DNA of 64,000 nucleotides. Origin: Larix kaempferi (Eukaryota > Streptophyta > Pinopsida > Pinales > Pinaceae). A model generated the notes under the pieces. The model had not been told where the DNA came from and searched no databases. It saw only the letters and a program-made list of their open reading frames with translations. The position numbers and the translations under genes were made by a program. The stretch lies in NCBI GenBank assembly GCA_027924585.1, contig BSBM01001027.1:313001-377000 (forward strand), read 5' to 3'. The first letter of the stretch is position 1; each line of letters starts with the position of its first letter. Of the stretch, positions 22,301 through 34,391 are shown piece by piece.

Positions 22301-24435
22301 GGGTTTTGAGATGACTTAGGAATGAAAAAGCAGTGTAAAAGAAATCTTTCTAGGGTTTGATCTTGTCATTAAAAGATTGTATAAATTGATTGAAGAAATC
22401 CAACTTAACTTTTGTTTTGAAAAGATGATAGGAACAAATACTGAAATCTTTAGAATTTATGAGGAAAAAGTGAATACTAGAGTTTATAAAGTATTGATCT
22501 ACATTTCACTTTGCATGTAAATACTGTTCTCACTGCCTGAATGCCTATAATGACTTTCTGTAATATTATATTTTTCTTTACAGTTGTTAAAAGAAAATCT
22601 AGAGAGAAAGAAATATAATAACAAAACTGTATGATGCTATGTTCTTTCCTTACAACTGTTAAAGAATTCATAAATACTTAGTAAGGTAAAAATAAATGGT
22701 CTGTATTAAAACTATGGTTCTTCGGTGTAGAGATGTAGTATTTTACTGTGTCATTTGATGAAATGATTGCTATGTTATCAAAATGTTGTTTTGGTATTTT
22801 GAAATTTAATATGTACAATTAAATGCAGCATTTAAAAGATATAACCTAGTATAATTTAATCATCCGATCTAGCATGTAGCCTATCATTTTATCCAATCTT
22901 AACTTGCTTCTCTATATTAGAGTACTATGCAGAGATTCATTGTGCGGCTGCTAAATTATCTAGAATATGAAATGCTTGGGAGTATAGATCTATGCATGTG
23001 CTTTTTCCTGTTTTAAGAAATAGGTGAATGCTATGTCCATGTCTATGATGCTATACTTTTCTTGCGTCCTTATTTGTGAATGAAAGAGAAAAGTAAAAGA
23101 AACTTTACTGTAGGAATCCAAATAATCCTCTTAGCTTTTACTTACTAAACTTAACAGATTTAATGCCACCTCTCTGTACTGGAGTACGATGCAAACTCAC
23201 GCATGGGGAAAAATGCAGAGAAGTCATTTTATCAGTTAAGCAATTAAATTAAATCAGAAATAAAATAGTTACTCCTACTGAATATTTGTAAATATTTCTA
23301 AACCAATTACTGCAGAAAATCATGCTACTATCAAAAAGATCCATGAAAGCTGTAGAACCTGATAATTGTGGGAGGAACAAATCACCCAAGAAGCCTATTC
23401 CACCCAACATGCTCCTAAAACAGCCAAGATGTCTGCCTTAGGACCCCCTAGCCTGTTCAATGAACCACCAGGAGGAAGAAACTTCAGAAGCTTAGGTCCT
23501 CCACTTGCAACAGCAAGAATTTATCCAGTCTTAAAGACTTAGCATTCAAAGGGACCTGCACCAACACCTCTGGTTTTCTTCTCAGAATAACTAGTAGACT
23601 CACAATTGCACTCTCCACATCCTCCCTATTCGAATCTCTCAGTCATCACCTGATGCACATGAGGAAATATTTCTGCAGAAAAATATTGTAAGAGCTTCCT
23701 GCTCAATTCGAATTGCCTTATATAGGCTACCTAGGCCTTTTTAGTAGTTAACTAGTCATTAGTGAGCTTCCTGCTCGCCTCCCTCCACCTGGAGGGGGAA
23801 TGCCACAAATTTAGGGGTAGTTGTCCCATAACCAACAACTAGTGGTAGATTTCAAATGTTGCCATCTGTCCCATGCCTTCTAGCAGCTTCCATTCCTCCT
23901 AGTGGGTTAGTGAACACTCTTGTAACAAATTTCTTGAGTGTTTGTCTCGTATTTTAATTTATTAAATAATAATAATGAGTCATTGCAGTCACCTTTGACC
24001 AAATATGGTCATAATTACAAAGCTCTGAAATTATTATTTAACACAAAGTATTTGCAAAAATTTAAAATAAATGTCCTCAAAATTTAGGTAGGTGACACAT
24101 TCTGTGACCCACCTAGTCAAATTAAATATCTATTCAAGAAAGAAATAGATGTATCCTATAAACGTCTCTAAGAAATAGATCCAACCAGTAGCCAATAAAC
24201 GCATCTAATATTCACATTCTGCTATAAAGTTCATCTTCTTACTTGAAAATTGCAATCATTTCTTAACATTCTACAAGTCCTCCTCAGAGCTTCTGCACGT
24301 GTGACTTTCATCTTCTCTCCACAAACTTGTCTCAATTTCGTTTGTTCATTACAAATTGTCACAGATCTCATCTCTATTAAATGGAAACAACAAATATAAT
24401 TCCATGCTAAATTTATCTTTTAAAAACAACAGGTG
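19324..24435. other. Long AT-rich stretch without a supported gene
   Basis: Between the two 75-bp direct repeats. Apart from a candidate solo LTR (20457-20825) there are only short unrelated open frames. On the minus strand 23380-23640 shows a protein-like run in two frames (L-N-A-K-S-L-R-L-D-K-F, then G-G-S-L-N-R-L-G-G-P-K-A-D-I-L) that I cannot assign. Around 21160-21780 the GC content rises and repeated ATGACCTC/GGTTTAGG phrases occur, without a clear frame. Confidence 0.45.
20457..20825 (+). repeat. Candidate solo LTR
   Basis: Starts TGTTAGGGTCAT and ends ...GGTGCATCACA. It contains TATATAAG at about 20651 and, downstream, a polyadenylation-like AATATAAAAG near 20748. The layout fits a single LTR of about 370 bp. 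Flanking pentamers TCTAG and CTTAG match at only 3 of 5 positions, so the target duplication is weak. No internal region or partner LTR is nearby. Confidence 0.35.
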
Positions 24436-24509
24436 CTCATCTAAATAGATTTATATTCAAAACAACACTTCACATAAAAACACAAATTTGAATAATTCTA
24501 ATCATCCCG
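24436..24509. repeat. 75-bp direct repeat, right copy
   Basis: Second copy of the sequence at 19249-19323. It overlaps the last codons of the minus-strand helicase remnant, so the left copy is probably a detached piece of the same repeat family. Confidence 0.7.
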
Positions 24510-25395
24510 TGATGCATGCCGTAGAACCTGCTGACCAACTGCTAGTAGAACCTTGAATGGAAATTGCTCATCATCGATTGAGGTTTGAAGACGTTCTTTA
24601 TTTTTCTCTGCAAGGAAATGTGCAACTAGCATGTTAAGGAGTTTTAGCATTTGTTTGTTGTGCAATGTAACAGAGCTATTAGTTGCATACAAATGGGTGC
24701 ATTGCTCAAATGTATTGTTACTTTCTTGTGAAAGGGAGGAGGTTGTTCTTGACATGAGAAGGGTCCAATATTCAAGAGTCAGTGTTGCATTTCGAATATT
24801 GAGTAGGAGTTGACGAAAGGAAACTCAGGAAGGGGTGTTGCCTTGTTGTCGAAAGATGGTTGAAAGAGTGATAAAAGTGTGAAAAGTACGCTAGAGAGCA
24901 TTACCTCGTAACAACCCAACATACATGGGGATGTCCTTTACAGGGGGAAACTGTCCAAAATCACCAAGGAAGATGATGGAGCAACCATCAAAGGGGGTTG
25001 TACATTGGGAAGGAAAGGCTTCACGTAAATGGTCATCTTTATGGGTTAACATTTTTGGGAACGAAATTCATTTCATCAATGATGATGTATCGGATATGGC
25101 GGAATTGTTCTTGGAAGCTTGAAAGGGAATGGCCTTCAAGAGGATGCATCTCAACAATGGGTATGCGAAGGGTAGAATGTATTGTAAGTGTATCTATGTT
25201 AAAGGAAGCAATACCAGTTGAAGCAAGGAGGAGCAAGGGGGAAGGTTTGTCGCCAGAGGCATGCTGGAGTGCAGATTTAAGGCAAGAAATTAAGACTTTA
25301 TGGTTCCTGCATTGCCTTGAATGACCATTTTTAGTGGGGTAGGGCTTGTAGCATTTGTGGAGTGTGCAAGGACTCGATCTATACAATATCAGCAA
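24498..25395 (-). pseudogene. Pif1-like DNA helicase fragment
   Basis: Minus-strand remnant of a superfamily 1B (Pif1/Helitron-type) helicase. Visible: S-T-G-I-A-S-F-N-I...T-I-H-S-T-L-R-I-P (~25190), matching the motif Ia region; R-Y-I-I-I-D-E-M-N (~25080), the Walker B/motif II; and G-D-F-G-Q-F-P-P-V (~24945), motif III. The C-terminal part has T-N-S-S-V-T-L-H-N (~24680) and L-L-A-V-G-Q-Q-V-L (~24525). The Walker A P-loop and everything upstream are missing, as are the last motifs. Stops (for example near 24755 and in the 24756-25038 segment) and a frameshift make it dead. Without the Rep domain I cannot say whether it came from a Helitron or a cellular PIF1-type gene. Confidence 0.82.
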
Positions 25396-27283
25396 TAATC
25401 ACATTATTTATATTATATTAATATATATTATATAAATAATATTCTATACATTATAAGTAACCAGTATGCCATATCTTTTTATTATATAAAAACAATATTT
25501 TATATATTATAGGTCGTTATATAATTATTATAAAAAAGATTTCAAGTCATATTATAATCTATACGTTATACTTTTACATATGATATTTGATTTGATATAT
25601 AGTGAATTTAATACATAAATTCCATAAGCTATTTAAAATTTTAATATAGTTTTAATTTGGATTTTTTTAATTATTTTTTAAATTAGTAAATTATTTTGAT
25701 TAAAATTATTTGAATTTTTTTATTGATTAAAAGTATTAAAATTATAAATATTTTTAAAATATCTAAAATATAGAAAGTTTATCATTTGATTCATTGATCA
25801 ACAATATTATGCATATTAGTTTAGCACGGACTTTTCGATTTATTTTTGTTAAATTAACAAAGTTTATTACAAACAAGAACCGCGAGGTGGCAATGTCCTA
25901 GACATTGCACCTGCATTGGTTGGTTCTTTGCAATTGCATTAAAAAATATGAAGTAGGAATAGTGCATTGGAACGCACATTGCCTATGTATATTGTTTGTA
26001 CACAAGTAAATAAATACCCATGATTTAGAGTACTAAAGGCTTGTGCCAAAAAAAAAACACATATCAGAAACATTCCTTCCCCAAAGAAGCATGGACACAA
26101 AAAAAGACATATTAAGTCACAAAATTTGCAAAATATTTGATGGTATAGGTAATCTAAAACAAGAAACAAGAGACAAGTAATAGGTATGGCTTATTTGCTA
26201 ACAATATTTTTGTTACACTTTCTTGGTTAGGCTCATAATGGATTGCTTTAAGCCTCTATTTTCCATTGTCTAAATTCATTAAAAGAGAGATTCCCCTTGC
26301 ATGTCCATGCCTTTCAAACTTCCTATTATCCATAGATTTGGTAGTTAGTGATGGTTCACATCATAGCTTTATAACAAACATATGCACAAAACACGCTCAA
26401 ATTAACTAATGCAAATAACACATGCATTTCAATCTAGGATATACTCTAATACCAGTGAAATAGATATAAGGAAGCAATTTCTTCTATTAACATAATAATT
26501 GATTAATGATAGTGTTAATAAACTTGAATTTATTTATTTTTGCCTAAAATTTATTTTCAATCTTATTTTTTACATTTCAAAACAATAAAAAAAATGATAT
26601 TTTTATCTAAAATCGAGGAAAAGTTTTTTTGAATTGATAAAAATGCAGATATCAAATTCAATACATAACTTGTTTTTCACCATGTGTATTCTTCCTTAAT
26701 GGACAATACCAATCAACATGTGTTTTCTTATTTAATGAGGCAATACAATACTGATGTACTCTAATGGATGTTGTATGATCTACCATGTACTGACTTTAAA
26801 TTCAATTCAAAGATTAAAATCCTGCCAAGGTTAGCAAATTTATCTCCCCATCTTCATAAACCATTCAAGCCTTGTTTAAATGAAAAGAAAGGAGCAGATT
26901 TAAGCAATATTTTATTGCAATAAGCATAGGAATCTGATATACATGGAAGCAATGTGGTATTGTAGCAAGATTTAAATATTAAAAGTTTTGGAAAGCATGA
27001 TAATTATGAGTCTTAAAGTATTACAAGACATGGAGATCATTTCATAAGCTTTGAATATAACATAAACTTTAATGCATAATGCATGGTGTGTACACTTCGA
27101 TATGCAGTGAACTTTATTTGAGACAAATACATATGTTGGTGATTATAATGTACCCATAACAAGCATGACATGTGGCATAGTTTTTGAAAGGCAATATTAC
27201 ATTCATGACAAATTTTATAGCATGTTTTAACGTTATGCTTTTTTATCGAAAGACATGTTTTGGATGGTATGCATTAAATTGTA
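25396..27283. other. AT-rich intergenic, no gene seen
   Basis: Very AT-rich (especially 25400-25860) with long A/T runs. No transposon ends, RNA genes or protein domains were recognised. Confidence 0.5.
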
Positions 27284-27515
27284 GTTATTATGGTCAAATT
27301 GATGAAACTGAAACGTTGCATTTGATGAATCTGAAACTAGTTATTATGGTCAAATTGATGAAACTAAAACGTTGCATTTGATGAATCTGAAATGTGCCAT
27401 CTGTTTTGAGACTAAACATTGCGTTTGATGAATCTGAAACATGGCATTTGTTTGGAGACTAAATTTTGCATTTGATGAATCTAAAATGTGGCATCTATTT
27501 CGAGACTAACCGAGT
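27284..27515. repeat. Minisatellite with GATGAATCTGAAA core
   Basis: Two ~61-bp units (TTATTATGGTCAAATTGATG..., starting near 27285 and 27346) are followed by three shorter units. All share TTGCATTTGATGAATCTGAAA (with small changes) and alternate with GAGACTAA. It directly precedes the 5' LTR of element C by about 140 bp. Confidence 0.8.
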
Positions 27516-27657
27516 GTAGCAATGCAGAACTTAATACTAAAACATTGAATGTTAAGTGTTCGACAGTGAATCCATCGACGTTTATGGATATGATCTGATA
27601 ATGTTTTCCATCTGAAAATTCGAAACCATGAGCATTGTGATAGAGAGGTTGTGATTC

Positions 27658-27973
27658 TGTTAGAAATAGGTGACAACCGGCTATGACGTTAACTATGTAA
27701 CTGACTAACCAAATATGCAGTTATTAGTAACCGTGTAAGAAATGTATATGTTTCTTGTATTCTCGTAAGAGAAGATATTGGAGAGTTGTGAGTTGTTGTA
27801 AATCTTCAGATTCTGAATAATAAGAAATCGATACCATTGCTCCGTGGATGGTTCCCTAAGAGAGGGTTTTACCACGTAAATATCTGCATATATCTCATGC
27901 GTGTGTATTTATTTTCTTTCTTGTTTTATTTGCTTCCGCTGCATATTGTGTTCTGTGGCTGTTAGATCCAACA
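27658..27973 (+). repeat. copia C 5' LTR
   Basis: TGTTAGAAATAG ... GATCCAACA, 316 bp. Preceded by GATTC and followed by the primer binding site. Confidence 0.95.
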
Positions 27974-27975
27974 AG

Positions 27976-27987
27976 TGGTATCAAAGC
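27976..27987 (+). other. Primer binding site of copia C
   Basis: TGGTATCAAAGC, two bases after the LTR. It is a one-mismatch version of the usual initiator-tRNA site TGGTATCAGAGC. Confidence 0.88.
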
Positions 27988-28585
27988 TTGGTAGGAGGCC
28001 ACAGAGAGCTAGAAAGCTGAGTAATCATTGTTTCGAGAAATATAAATTCATTTTTCCCAGATCAAGAGTTACCAGAAGAGAAAAACCTGAAGCCAGAGCG
28101 GTAATCTTGAACTACCGCGGGTTTGAAGCTTGGTGAGGCGAGACACTTTTAGGGCAACTTACGAAATTTAGGACTACCGCGACCTTCCTTTATCGAGGAG
28201 CACGGCAATCTGTTTTACGGTAAAAAGGTCGTTTTTTCTTCATCCATGAAAGCTTTGAGAAATATTTCATGTCATGCGTGAAAGGTTTTTTGTTTGAAAA
28301 GTATGTTGTGTTGAAAAGATACATCACGTGGAGGCTTATTTAAAGGCTTATTAAAATATATGTTTAAAAGTGAATATATATTTTAATAAAGGTGGGAGTT
28401 ATAAGGGATGGTTAAAAAGGTTTCTTTTGTTTTAAGTTATAAGGTTTAAAGGTGGGAGTTATAAGGTTTATATATATATATTATTTCTTGATTGTTTTAA
28501 AAACCTTATTAAAAAAACCTTTATTCTATTATTTCAAAAAGGTTTTTTTTTCCTTGTAAATTTTTTGACCTGGTTTCTTGAGAAA

Positions 28586-31500
28586 ATGACGAAAACGCAG
28601 AGTGTTAAATTTGAAATTGAGAAGTTCAATGGGAGCAATAATTTTGAGTTGTGGAAGGTCAAGATGCGGGATATGCTCGTGCAGCAAGCAGTGACGAAGG
28701 CACTGGCAGGGAAGACAAAGAAACCCGTGGATATTTCAGATGAAGACTGGAGCGAGATGGATGAAAGAGCTCTCAGTGCTATTCGTCTGTGCTTGGCCGA
28801 CGATGTTTCATTTAACATCGTGTCTGAAACTACATCAGCGAGTCTCTGGACAAAGTTGGAAAGTTTGTACATGACTAAATCCTTGGCAAATAAAATCCTC
28901 CTGAAGCGGCAGTTGTTTACCTTGCATATGAAAGAAGGTACAAAAATTTCTGAACACTTGAATGCGTTCAATACTCTTATTTGTCAGTTGACTAGTATGG
29001 AAGATATTATTAAATATGAAGACAAGGCGATTTTACTATTTTGCTCTCTGCCTGAGTCGTGGGCACATTTTGTAACCTCTATTAGTTTTAGTTCTACTGA
29101 GTCTATTACCTTCGATGAAGTTGTGGGAGCCTTACTTTCTGAGGAAACTCGAAAGAAATCTAGTCTTGAAACCTCGACATCAGAAGTAATGGTGGCCAGA
29201 GGAAGAACCAGTGAAAGAGGACAACATTCAAAGGGTACATCAAGGTCAAAGTCGAAGGGAAAAAAGAGTAAATTGAAGTGCTGGTACTGCAATAAAGCAG
29301 GACATCTTAAGAAAGATTGCTGGAAATGCAAGCTAGCTTATGAGGAGGAGGACTCTACAAAGGAGGCGAACATAGCCGAGAATGATTCAGGTATGATCGA
29401 TGAGGTATTATCTACATCTACTGTCTCACAATACCATTCTGACTGGTTAATTGATTCCGGAGCATCTCACCACATGTGTCTTCATAGAAATTGGTATTCG
29501 TCATACCAATCTATAGATGACGGGGTAGTTTATATGGGAAATAATGTTACATGTAAAACTGTTGGGGTAGGGAGTATCAGAATTAAAATGTATGATGGGA
29601 CTGTTAGGACTCTAACAGATGTGAGACATGTACCTAAACTAAGGAAGAACTTGATATCAATGGGAGTTCTTGATGATGCTGGTTACAAGTTTACAGTTCA
29701 ATGTGGAGTTATGAAGGTATCAAAAGGTATCTTGGTTGTTATGAAGGCAAACAGAGTTGGGAACCTGTATAGACTTGAAGGGAGGATGGAAGTTGATCAC
29801 GCAACAGTAGCATCAATTGGTGCAGTAGCAGACATCACTCGTCTATGGCATCAGTGGTTAGGTCATATCAGCGAAAGAGGTATGAAGGTACTTGCTGATC
29901 GAAAGTTGCTTCCTAGTTTAAAATCTGTAGATTTGAAGTTTTGTGAGCAATGTATTTATGGTAAACAAGCTAGACAAAAATTTAAATCTGGAAAACACAT
30001 TAGTAAAGGTATCCTAGACTACATACATTCTGATCTTTGGGGTCCATCTCCAAAAATTTCTTATGGGGGATCGTCATAGTTCGTCAGTTTTATAGATGAT
30101 TACTCGAGGAAAGTTTGGATCTATTTATTAAAGAGAAAAGCTGATGTTTTTGATATATTTAAGCAGTTTAGAGCTTTGGTTGAAAAGAGCACTGGTAGGT
30201 TCATTAAATTTCTTAGAACAGATAATGGAACCGAATTTACTTCGAAGGAGTTTGATAATTATTGCAAGCAGGATGGGATTGAGAGGCATAAGACCACTGT
30301 TTACACTCCGCAGCAGAACGGCATTGCTGAACGCATGAACAGGACTCTTCTTGAAAGAGCAAGGAGTATGCTCAGTAATGCAAAGTTGCAGCAGGAATTG
30401 TGGGGAGAGGCATTGCTTACAGCTTGTTACCTGTTCAATCAATCACCATCAACAGCAATTGACTACAAAATTCTAGAAGAGGTATGGACAGGTCAATCAT
30501 GTGATTATTATAATCTTAGAGTATTTGGTTGTGATGCCTATGCACTTATTCCGAAAAATCAGCGTTCCAAACTAGATCCTAAGTCAAGAAAATTGATCTT
30601 TGTTGGATATGGTGATGGTATTAAGGGATATAGGTTGTGGAATCCTATTGTCCACAAAATCATCATAAACAGAGATGTAAAATTTGATGAACTTTCTCTG
30701 ACAAATTTAGATGTAAGTAATGATTTGAAACAGGCTAATGTACCATAGTTTCAGCAAATTCAGTTTGATACTCAGTCATCTGCGAGGGGGACTCATGAGG
30801 ATGTCCATGAAGAGGATATTCATGAGGACACTCCTCAGGAAGAGGATGAGCAGACAGAAATAGAGGAAATACCACAGCAAACTCTATGGAGATCTACGCG
30901 GAACAGAACTTTTCCAAAGAGGTATGATGATTTTGTTTTCATTTCTAATGAAGGAGAACCTGATCGTTATAAGGAAGCATTAGAAGTGTCTGACAGTGAC
31001 AAATGGAAACATGCAATGAAAGAAGAAATGGATTCTTTGGCAAAGAACAAAACGTGGGATATTGTGGAACTTCCAGAGAGTAGGAAAGTGGTTGGCTGCA
31101 AATGGGTGTACAAACTGAAGAAAGGAGCTGATGAAACTGTTCCAAAGTACAAAGTGAGACTAGTTACAAAAGGATTTTCTCAGAAAGCAGGTATTGACTT
31201 TCATGAGATTTTTTCACCAGTTGTAAAACTTGTTTCTATCATAATTTTGTTAGCACTAGTTGCTTTATATGATTTGGAGTTAGAGCAGCTAGATGTCAAA
31301 ACAGCTTTCTTACATGGAGATTTAGATGAGGAAATTTTCATGGAACAACCGGAAGGGTTCGCTCAAAATCGCAACAAGAGGTTTGTTTGCAAGCTCAAAA
31401 AATCATTGTATGGCCTGAGGCAGTCTCCCAGGCAATGGTACAAGAAGTTTGATTCTTTCATGGTGAGTCAGAATTTTACCAGGAGTGAGTATGATCATTG

Positions 31501-32515
31501 TGTGTACTTTAAAAAGTTGGAAAATGACATGTTCATTATTTTGGTATTGTATGTTGATGATATGCTTGTCGCAAGCAAGAGCATGTTTCAAGTCAACAGG
31601 TTAAAGGCTCAGTTGGCTAGGACGTTTGATATGAAGGATCTAGGAGCAGCAAATTAGATCTTGGGCATGCAGATACACAGAGACAGGAAAAATGGCAAGC
31701 TGTGGTTATCACAAAAGAAGTATGTGGAGAAAATAATTCAAAAATTCGGTATGGATAAGGTGAAACCTTCTAGTATCCCTTTAGCTTCTCATTTCAAGCT
31801 TTCTTCAGGTTTGAGTCCTAAAAATGATGAAGAAAAGCAGTATATGTCTTTTGTACCATATGTTAATGCAGTAGGAAGTTTGATGTATGCGATGATAAGT
31901 ACAAGACCAAATATTTCACATGCAGTTGGTGTTGTCAGTAGATACATGGCAAATCCAGGAAAAGAGCATTGGGCAGCAGTGAAATGGGTGCTTCGGTATC
32001 TTAGAGGCACAAGTGACTATTGTATCACTTTTGATGGTTGCAGTGATAAAGTCTGTGGTTATGTTGATTCTGATTTTGCAGGTGATTTGGACAAGAGGAG
32101 GTCCACTTCAGGTTATGTTTTTACTCTTGCAGGTGGAGCTATTAGTTGGATGTCAAAGCTTCAAAATATTGTTGCTTTATCTACTACAGAGGCAGAATAT
32201 ATAGCTGCTTCACATGCTTGCAAAGAGGCAGTCTAGTTAAAAGGTTTGCTGGGTGGTTTAGGAAAGGTTGAGAACTCTATAAAGATTTTCTGTGATAGTC
32301 AAAGTGCTATTCATTTGGCTAAAAATCCAGCTTATCACAGTAAGACAAAACATATTCCTGTAAAATATCATTTTGTAAGACATGTTATTGATGAAGGTGG
32401 AGTGGTTCTTGAAAAGGTCCACACTCAAAAGAATAGTGCAGACATGTTCACGAATCCAGTTACTTCAGAGAAGCTACAGTGGTGCTTAGCTTCTCTAGGC
32501 TTGCAGGAAAAGTGA
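28586..32515 (+). pseudogene. copia C gag-pol polyprotein, interrupted by four in-frame TAG codons
   Basis: Single frame of 1,310 codons from ATG 28586 (T-K-T-Q-S-V-K-F-E-I) to TGA 32513-32515, with no frameshift. Domains: UBN2-type gag; zinc knuckle C-W-Y-C-N-K-A-G-H-L-K-K-D-C (~29278); protease L-I-D-S-G-A-S-H-H (~29447); GAG-pre-integrase L-W-H-Q-W-L-G-H (~29850) with C-E-Q-C; integrase F-I-D-D-Y-S and R-T-D-N-G-T-E-F (~30216); RT F-L-H-G-D-L and catalytic Y-V-D-D (31550-31561); RNase H D-S-D-F-A-G-D. Stops are TAG at 30077, 30746, 31655 and 32234. The last replaces the conserved Trp of A-[IV]-W-L-K-G. Otherwise it appears complete. As written it cannot make the full polyprotein. Confidence 0.95.
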
Positions 32516-32567
32516 TCAATAGAGCAATGAGCAATGGTATTAGCTAAATTGTTGTCAAGGTGGAGAT

Positions 32568-32883
32568 TGTTAGAAACAGGTGACAACCGGCTATGACGGT
32601 AACTATGTAACTGACTAACCAAATATGCAGTTATTAGTAACCGTGTAATAAATGTCTATGTTTCTTGTATTCTCGTAAGAGAACATATTGGAGAGTTGTG
32701 AGTTGTTGTAAATCTTCAGATTCTGAATAATAAGAAACCGATACCATTGCTCCGTGGATGTTTCCCTAAGAGAGGGTTTTACCACGTAAATCTTTGCGTA
32801 TATCTCATGTGTGTGTATTTATTTTCTTTCTTGTTTTATTTGCTTCCACTGCATATTGTGTTATGTGGCTATTAGATCCAACA
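32568..32883 (+). repeat. copia C 3' LTR
   Basis: 316 bp, preceded by a short purine-rich AAGGTGGAGAT tract. It ends ...GATCCAACA followed by GATTC. Confidence 0.95.
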
Positions 32884-33683
32884 GATTCAGAGAAGGAGGT
32901 TGTGTGACCAGGTTTGACCAGAAGCAAAGATTTCAAGCTAATTGAGGTAAGCTTCTTCACTCTATTTGCAAGCTGAGTTGTTGTTATGGATTTTGGGTTT
33001 TAAAACTTTCAGTTAAATACCTCTGTAATATTCCCATAAGATCAGCTATTTAATTAACACCGAAGACCTTATTGTTTGAATGTATGATGAAATTTGTGGT
33101 AACGGGGATTGAATTAAAATATTTTCTAGTAAATGAAAAAGAAGGCAAGCCTAAGCTTCCCTTTTCCCTAATTCAAACTCCTTTTTTATTCTTCCCTGAC
33201 TGGAAGTCGAATGTACAATATGGCCAAATCCATTTTCTCTATTTGTGAAGGTCACGTAAATGACTATAAAAAATTTAAATAAAATGTTTGTATAAATAGG
33301 AACAATCAAAGGCTGCTATATAAATAATCGCACCAACAAATTCACCGACTATTACCATCCCCTTACCCGGTCAATTGAACCTAGGTCGTGGACACTGTAC
33401 TCTTTGGAGCTGAGGTTGTTGTCGTCCACCAAGGACAAGCTCTCCACATTCCACGCTTAAATCAGTTGCCTATCTGATAACTGAGCACCTTTGGCCAATT
33501 GTTTACCTCATGCCTTGCATTTTCATGTTATTTACTCTATCTTCGCAACTCTCAATCGCTGATCAAAAACTAAACTTCATAGCATTCAAAGGTAGAAGGC
33601 ATATTTAATCCTCCAACTATATTTCTCTACTACTTGTAGCCCTTCTCATATTTGTTATTTTCCAGCTTCGTTGTTCTTATCTA
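32884..33683 (+). promoter_or_regulatory. Upstream region of the DUF761-type gene
   Basis: Non-coding. TATAAATA at 33291-33298 (inside GTATAAATAGG) is a good TATA box about 390 bp before the pseudogene ATG at 33684, leaving room for a leader. A GGTAAGC splice-donor-like site at 32946 has no obvious partner. The TATA function is inferred from sequence only. Confidence 0.4.
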
Positions 33684-34391
33684 ATGGTGGGATCTGGAGC
33701 CGCAGTGAATAAATTATGGAAATCTCTTCGAACTTTCCTCACCACCATAAGGGAAGTGAAGAAATGGAAGTTGGCCTTGATGAATGCCCTAAAGAAGAAG
33801 AAGAAGGTACTCGGAAATGGATAAATCCAGTATACTCCTCCATTTTCCAAGAAGTACAATGACCGATATGACCACTACAATTACTCCGACGATGATGATG
33901 CAGATAGTTGTTTCATGCAGAAGTTGCAAAATTGGATCAAAGCCATGTCATCTTCCTTCGGGAGCATTTACATCGAACCCGCAAACGACCAGTTTGTGTA
34001 TATTACAGATCTGTACGCTTCAATGTCTCAGATATTCAGTTCCTACGAGGAAGTAATTACCAGTGGAAGTGATCATTCTCCAGCAGATGGAAACAAAAAG
34101 GAAGAATCGAGGATCTCTGTGATGGAATTTGATATGCAAGTATTCCGATCCGCGACAGCTCTAGGGGAAGCATAGCTATCCACTGACACAAGAAGTAATT
34201 CGCAGGCGCCAGACTTGAGTTGTGAGGAGAAGAAAAGGATCTCCAGTTCTACGGATGCGGAGGAAGTCGATACATATGTGGAGTTATTTATTGCCAAGTT
34301 TTACCACGGGATGAAGCTAGAGAGGCAGAAATCTATAGTTGAATACCCTGAGATGCTAGAACGAGGTGCTCGTTATCATTTTCGGCGTTGA
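33684..34391 (+). pseudogene. DUF761-type plant protein gene with two premature stops
   Basis: One frame of 236 codons from ATG 33684 to TGA 34389-34391, interrupted by TAA near 33822 and TAG at 34173-34175 but otherwise free of frameshifts. The C-terminus has the DUF761 signature: acidic E-E-V-D, then F-I-A-K-F-Y, L-E-R-Q-K-S and Y-P-E-M-L-E-R-G-A-R-Y (~34265-34380). The N-terminus is basic (A-L-K-K-K-K-K) and the middle acidic (S-D-D-D-D-A-D). These small plant proteins ('cotton fibre protein' type) have poorly known function. It could be an old host gene, or a gene with unusual splicing that removes the stops; no obvious introns bracket them. Confidence 0.75.

Larger units (their letters stand above)
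27658..32883 (+). mobile_element. Ty1/copia retrotransposon C, complete-ended and young
   Basis: 5.2-kb element with two 316-bp LTRs (27658-27973, 32568-32883), 5-bp target duplication GATTC (27653-27657 and 32884-32888), a Met-tRNA-like primer site and one long gag-pol frame. The LTRs differ at about 14 of 316 positions by eye (roughly 4%) with no indels, so the insertion is recent compared with the other elements here. It resembles the TNT1/Tork type by gag start and domain order. It lies in the part of the left block that has no counterpart in the right duplicate. Confidence 0.95.

Noticed and set aside
24925-25324. Plus-strand open frames over the helicase region
   Set aside because: Antisense shadows of the Pif1-like remnant, whose motifs read on the minus strand.
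25400-25860. Possible matrix-attachment region or origin in very AT-rich sequence
   Set aside because: AT-richness alone is not evidence; no specific motif pattern was seen.
28565-28585. Copia C gag start at 28565
   Set aside because: That position is TTG; the first ATG is 28586 and gives the expected gag N-terminus.
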